From Sesamum alatum (Eukaryota; Streptophyta; Magnoliopsida; Lamiales; Pedaliaceae), in contig JACGWO010000012.1 in assembly GCA_034509735.1 (NCBI GenBank), positions 22,535,188 to 22,599,187 of the forward strand: a stretch of DNA of 64,000 nucleotides, given 5' to 3'. The notes under the pieces were generated by a model. That model was not told the origin of the DNA. It searched no databases and saw only the letters and a program-made list of their open reading frames with translations. Position numbers and translations under genes: made by a program. This document shows, piece by piece, positions 60,228 to 64,000 of the stretch; position 1 is the stretch's first letter, and the number at the start of each line of letters is the position of its first letter.

Positions 60228-60457
60228 GGGTTTAATGCAATTTACCTTCCTGTGATATTGCAAATAAGCAAATTGCCCCATATGAAAAAAAAAATAACAA
60301 TTTACCTCCATGTGCTCTTTAAAATGGAGTAATTTACCCCTTCTTCCTCCCCCCCCCCTATTTAAAAAAAACACAGAGAGATAAATTATTATTTTATTTT
60401 TCACAGGGAGTAATTTCCATATTTGCAATATCATAGGAGGGTTGCTTGCATTTTTTT
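60228..60457. mobile_element. Hairpin MITE of the GCAATTTACC family, 230 bp
   Basis: It begins GGGTTTAATGCAATTTACC and ends GGTTGCTTGCATTTTTTT. It is flanked by CATAAATTATA on both sides (60217-60227 and 60458-60468), an 11-bp match that contains the 9-10 bp duplication. It sits inside a copy of the short palindromic repeat. Confidence 0.8.
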
Positions 60458-60927
60458 CATAAATTATACGACAATATATTATAAGATTAGTTTAAATTTG
60501 ATCAAACTAACATATATAAATATTTTTATAAGACGTGCAGAGTAATATGGGGGAATCATTAAGACCTACACACTTATTTTTGAACTCGATTGGATTTTCT
60601 TTTTAAATCTTGTTGATCTTCTGTTTCATTTAATATAAATACACCATATGTATAAAATACAAGACGTAATCCCCGTACACATGGGATAGAAGTGTATATA
60701 TTAAATGAAACAAAAGATACAAGAAAATTTAGAAAAGAAAATGCAGATGCACTCATGTTGAACAACACAACACAATCGTCAACCCAAACATGACAAAAAT
60801 TCAAACTTCAACATCTAAACACATAGCAAGTGCCCACACATGCACTGTCAAGAAACAAGTCACAACAGAGGAAACTCGCTCCAACAGCCCAATCTTCACC
60901 TCTGGATTAGCTGCACAAGTACAATCC

Positions 60928-61599
60928 CTACTCACCAAACAAATCCACACTACTAACCCCATTCAAATCCCCCTTTGACTTCAGCTTCTCCATCAGCATC
61001 ACCTTTGCATCTGCACCATTACTCCCAAACATGGCACCTGAAATGCTGGCAAGCCCCGGGTTCTGGCTGTTCAGCACCGAGAAAACAGTGGCCTGCTCGA
61101 AACCAGCGTTGAAGCAGTAATGCAGCAGCCCTTTTGGGAACACGAACACCCCGCCTTCGTTGAGACGCGTCTGAAACACCTGGTTATTGGAGTCGACGAA
61201 TCCAGCCACCACGACACCGGCCCTGATGAAGATCATCTCAGTTGCCCTCGGGTGAGCATGTGGCATAACCGTGCCATCGACCTCTATGTCTATCCGGGCG
61301 GCTGACAGGCCGAGGGTGTTCAGCCCCGGGAACTCTGCTGCTGTTGCGAAGGTCATGGACGAGCGGTAGAAGTTGTCCGTGTCGCCAGCTTCGTTCAGCA
61401 GCGAGGACTTGAAGTCTGAGGCCGTCACATTTAGAGGGTCCTTGCAGGGAAAGCCGTTGATGAAGATCTTCCGGTGAGTCATGTCGGTCGGGCAGACGTC
61501 ATAGAGGTTATCGCTGTCTCCTGCGGAACAGAGTCGGATGGAAGCCAAGAAACATGTCAGCAAGGCCAAGACAGTACTCAGCTTGATGCTTTCAGCCAT
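60928..61599 (-). CDS. Germin-like protein (cupin), secreted
   Basis: A single exon of 223 aa, the normal length for germin-like proteins. Residues 1-26 form a signal peptide (hydrophobic core LSTVLALLTCFLAS, likely cleavage after CSA). C36 and C52 correspond to the conserved disulfide. Germin box 1 is PHAHPRATEMIFIRAG and box 2 is GGVFVFPKGLLHYCFN, giving the full metal-binding set H114, H116, E121 and H160. An N-glycosylation site NVT lies at 57-59, and a KGD tripeptide (210-211 region) stands near the C-terminus where some relatives carry RGD-like motifs. Such proteins form apoplastic oligomers with Mn; some are oxalate oxidases or superoxide dismutases, which cannot be told from sequence alone. 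The start at 61599 is the first ATG after a TATA-like element. No lesions are present. Confidence 0.93.
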   Translation of the reverse strand: MAESIKLSTVLALLTCFLASIRLCSAGDSDNLYDVCPTDMTHRKIFINGFPCKDPLNVTASDFKSSLLNEAGDTDNFYRSSMTFATAAEFPGLNTLGLSAARIDIEVDGTVMPHAHPRATEMIFIRAGVVVAGFVDSNNQVFQTRLNEGGVFVFPKGLLHYCFNAGFEQATVFSVLNSQNPGLASISGAMFGSNGADAKVMLMEKLKSKGDLNGVSSVDLFGE

Positions 61600-61641
61600 T
61601 TTGATTAATAAACAACATGTTCTCTTTTAGCAGCTTTCCAC

Positions 61642-61652
61642 ATATATATTTA
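61642..61652 (-). promoter_or_regulatory. TATA-like element of the germin-like gene
   Basis: The minus strand reads CTAAATATATATGTGG about 45 bp upstream of the ATG (61599). This implies a leader of only about 15-25 nt. Confidence 0.5.
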
Positions 61653-61659
61653 GAGGGGT

Positions 61660-62797
61660 TCAAGGTTTGCAACTAGTGCAAGTAAAATATCCTTAAACCT
61701 TGGAGTTCACTTCACTTCACTTCAGCATTGTGTTTAGAGGTTGCTTATGCTGTAAAAATCGTACTTGCTTAAAAGAAAGATGGGCTAGACTTATCTGTGA
61801 GGTTGGCTGTCCTTTTGCCTGAGTTGATCATAGACTCCAACTGATGCTTCCGGTTCTTGATTCAGGCAATAGGTTCCATAGACAGTGGCTCCACCATTCC
61901 ATTATATCATTATATGATTCTGAAGAACATAACACCGAGCAAACTACATAATCCATACTTCACGGATTGTTTCCATTGGAACTCCTATACAACTCATGTT
62001 TCAATCGCTAATAATCCATATACTTCTCATGCTTCTCTAGCATTTTGGTTGTAAATGTCTGGTTACAGCATTCCATCGTCTACCGTTTTTCTTCTCTTTC
62101 ATGTTTACAGCATGTGTATTGACATCATCCAAGAAACATGAGAGGCAGTCTCTTGCGGAGTGGTGATAATATCATAGATGAACTTCATGAAAGAGCAGAG
62201 CCAGCCCAAGCCGTGGCCTTCAGAAAAAAGACGTGGCCTCCTTCCGGTTGATGCACGCTCCTTTCCCAACATCACAAGAACCGAGCAAGAATAGAAACGA
62301 TCACTAGTTTGATCTAAAATGATTAATGAACCACCATAAGCAATTGTATCAAAACCGCGATCTTGTTTTGGATCCAAGACGCTATCGTCTTACTAGCAAC
62401 GAACTTTTTCAGAACTAGATTAACTTCAACAGCTGAAACATACTGAAAACCGACCTCTTCCCAGGCTTCCAAGGCAATTTTCCATTTACTCTTCTCATTT
62501 TCTTGTTGAACCCAAGTTCTCAAACCAATCTTTATGTCCAACACTGATGCAAATATTCTATCAGAAGACTACTTCTTTGCTACCAATGAAACCCCTCAAT
62601 ATATTTCCTACAAACCATAAAGAGGAAACCAGAATGGTTGGTTCTTGAGATATGCTCTTTTCTTCACCTTTTTCCTGCAGACAGCATAAACAGGGCACTT
62701 TACAAAAGTTTGATACTTCATTTCTCTGAAAGACCCTCAGCCAGGACTTAAATCAAACAGGTCTCAAGCAAGTTGAACATAGAATGTTCCTCCCAAG
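61660..62797. other. Intergenic DNA with an unassigned coding-like stretch
   Basis: Two overlapping minus-strand open frames (62323-62544 and 62105-62377) have normal amino-acid composition (for example EKSKWKIALEAWEEVGFQYV and KTIASWI, then SEGHGLGWLCSFMKFIYDII). They could be decayed exons of one gene, but I recognise no family and see no clean splice sites. The rest shows no gene. Confidence 0.3.
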
Positions 62798-63412
62798 TGT
62801 TAAATATACATACATATTTCAAAAGTTTGATATCTCCTAAACTTGTGGTAAGGGAGGATTCTTCTTGAGTAAAGAGTTTGTAGTCTCTAGACTTTGTTTT
62901 GAGATTGGATTTTCTCTTGTTCACACCTATAAATAGGAGGCTTCCCTGGAACCAAAAATGTACATTCAATTTGATGTATATTCTCTCAAAGCCTCACGCA
63001 AATAGCTCTCTCTATTCTCTTTTGGAGAATCACTAAAAGTCTCCGAGGGTTTAAGGTGTGTAAATGAGTGGGCTTACTCTGGTAGTAATCCACCAAGGCG
63101 AGCAAGGCATGTTCGTGGATTCCACAATATTTGGAGCAAGATCCAACGTAGGGAGATCTCAAAGATGCTCGTGGGGATCTTGAAGATGAACGCATGGTAA
63201 TCTTCAAGAACGAGCAAGACGATGTGTTCGTGATCCAATCGAGGCATGAGCTTGTAGACGAGTCAGATCCGAATACGTGGATCGACATACTTTTCGCTGC
63301 TACAGGTTTAATCGATCTAATGTGTATATTGATTATATAACGTGCACATAGAAACTATATATTTTATGCGAAAATATTTATTTTATGTATTAACCATTGT
63401 TATTTTCCAACA
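62798..63412 (+). mobile_element. Solo LTR, 615 bp
   Basis: It begins TGTTAAATATAC and ends ATTTTCCAACA (TG...CA). A perfect 5-bp duplication CCAAG flanks it (62793-62797 and 63413-63417). A promoter-like CACACCTATAAATAGGAGGC (about 62922-62941) is placed as in Copia-type LTRs, giving the plus orientation. No internal retrotransposon sequence remains. Confidence 0.85.
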
Positions 63413-63417
63413 CCAAG

Positions 63418-64000
63418 AGCATCATGAAACCAAATGCAACCTTATCCATGAAAGACTTGAAAACATTCGGCTCAACGACTGTGGATCCAACTCATCTTTG
63501 CCGTAGTAAAAGTAATTTTATAATATTTGACAGGCATTCTAGCATAAGCAATTGATTAATAATCTTTAATTATAATTCACGTGATACTATCTAATAGAAA
63601 TTGATGTTGATCAACCATAGACGTAAAAGAGATTTTTTCGAAATACGTAAATCTTGCATTCTCATGTTCATAATTTGGCTAAAAACAATAAGTAACACCT
63701 TATCCATAAAAAAATGCAACTCAAGTACCCTCAAAGACTCACACTATTAAGTACTAACTATATTAAGAGAAATTTTAGTTTTAACATGATTCAATCAAAT
63801 CTGAACCAATTATATAATAAGTGCAATACACTTATCGTGTGATTGGTGTACAGTTCATGAAAAGTGACCAAAAACATGGCAAGTGTATCATACTTGCTCT
63901 ATAATTGATTTGGTTCGGCCAAACCTGATTCGGACAAAAAAATTTCCTATATTAATATTTTGGGATCCGAAATTATACCTCAACGCTCATCTGATTGGTC
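63418..64000. other. AT-rich end of window with a palindromic repeat
   Basis: 63785-63945 is an inverted repeat (TCAATCAAATCTGAACCAAT against ATAATTGATTTGGTTCGGCC) related to 58870-58990. No gene is seen. Confidence 0.5.

Noticed and set aside
61120..61305. Plus-strand open frame opposite the germin-like gene
   Set aside because: The minus-strand frame has the complete cupin metal site and signal peptide; the opposite frame has no features.

Overview
This window is nuclear DNA from a flowering plant, most likely a eudicot. It has spliced genes with GT-AG introns and AT-rich intergenic space. It also carries plant-specific families: a RBOHD-clade NADPH oxidase, the ACT-repeat protein ACR11, a germin-like protein, and CACTA elements with TNP2 and Ptta transposases. 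The RBOH N-terminus looks closest to asterid (for example Solanaceae) proteins as I know them, which is weak evidence for an asterid. I see no bacterial, organellar or CRISPR features.

Layout. 1-8059 is the 3' part of a degenerate CACTA (En/Spm) transposon. It has a TNP2 transposase relic, an internal repeat block, a spliced Ptta-type second gene and an intact right terminus, and it abuts a broken plant-mobile-domain gene (8.1-9.1 kb). A degenerate GRF zinc-finger reading frame lies at 10.1-10.5 kb. ACR11 (minus strand, 10 exons, 290 aa) spans 11.0-14.4 kb, and a foldback MITE sits about 24 bp upstream of its TATA box. 15-18 kb is MITE and AT-rich DNA. 18.45-20.1 kb holds the 5' exons of an unidentified gene, followed by a foldback element (20.36-21.07 kb) and a decayed 7-kb L1-type LINE (21.1-28.5 kb). 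The LINE's endonuclease region is split by a 1.2-kb solo LTR. 28.5-43 kb has no protein gene that I trust; it is packed with MULE-type foldback MITEs having 9-10 bp target duplications, CACTA MITEs and a cluster of tRNA-derived SINEs. RBOHD (plus strand, 12 exons, 919 aa) spans 43.0-49.8 kb. A conserved-looking 659-aa protein of unknown function (minus strand, 12 exons) spans 52.1-58.7 kb. A 5'-truncated LINE (59.0-60.0 kb), a single-exon germin-like gene (60.9-61.6 kb, minus) and a second solo LTR (62.8-63.4 kb) complete the window.

The genes share no pathway or operon. Their relationship is mainly physical: transposons occupy promoters and introns of ACR11, RBOHD and the 659-aa gene. I found no clearly new biological system. 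The most useful leads are the unknown 659-aa protein, a foldback element carrying outward-facing Pol III promoter boxes in both arms, a MULE-type element with a GC-rich internal island, two elements inserted back to back at one target just upstream of RBOHD, and the MITE plus uORF arrangement at ACR11. All exon borders were placed by eye from splice signals and reading phase, without transcript data.
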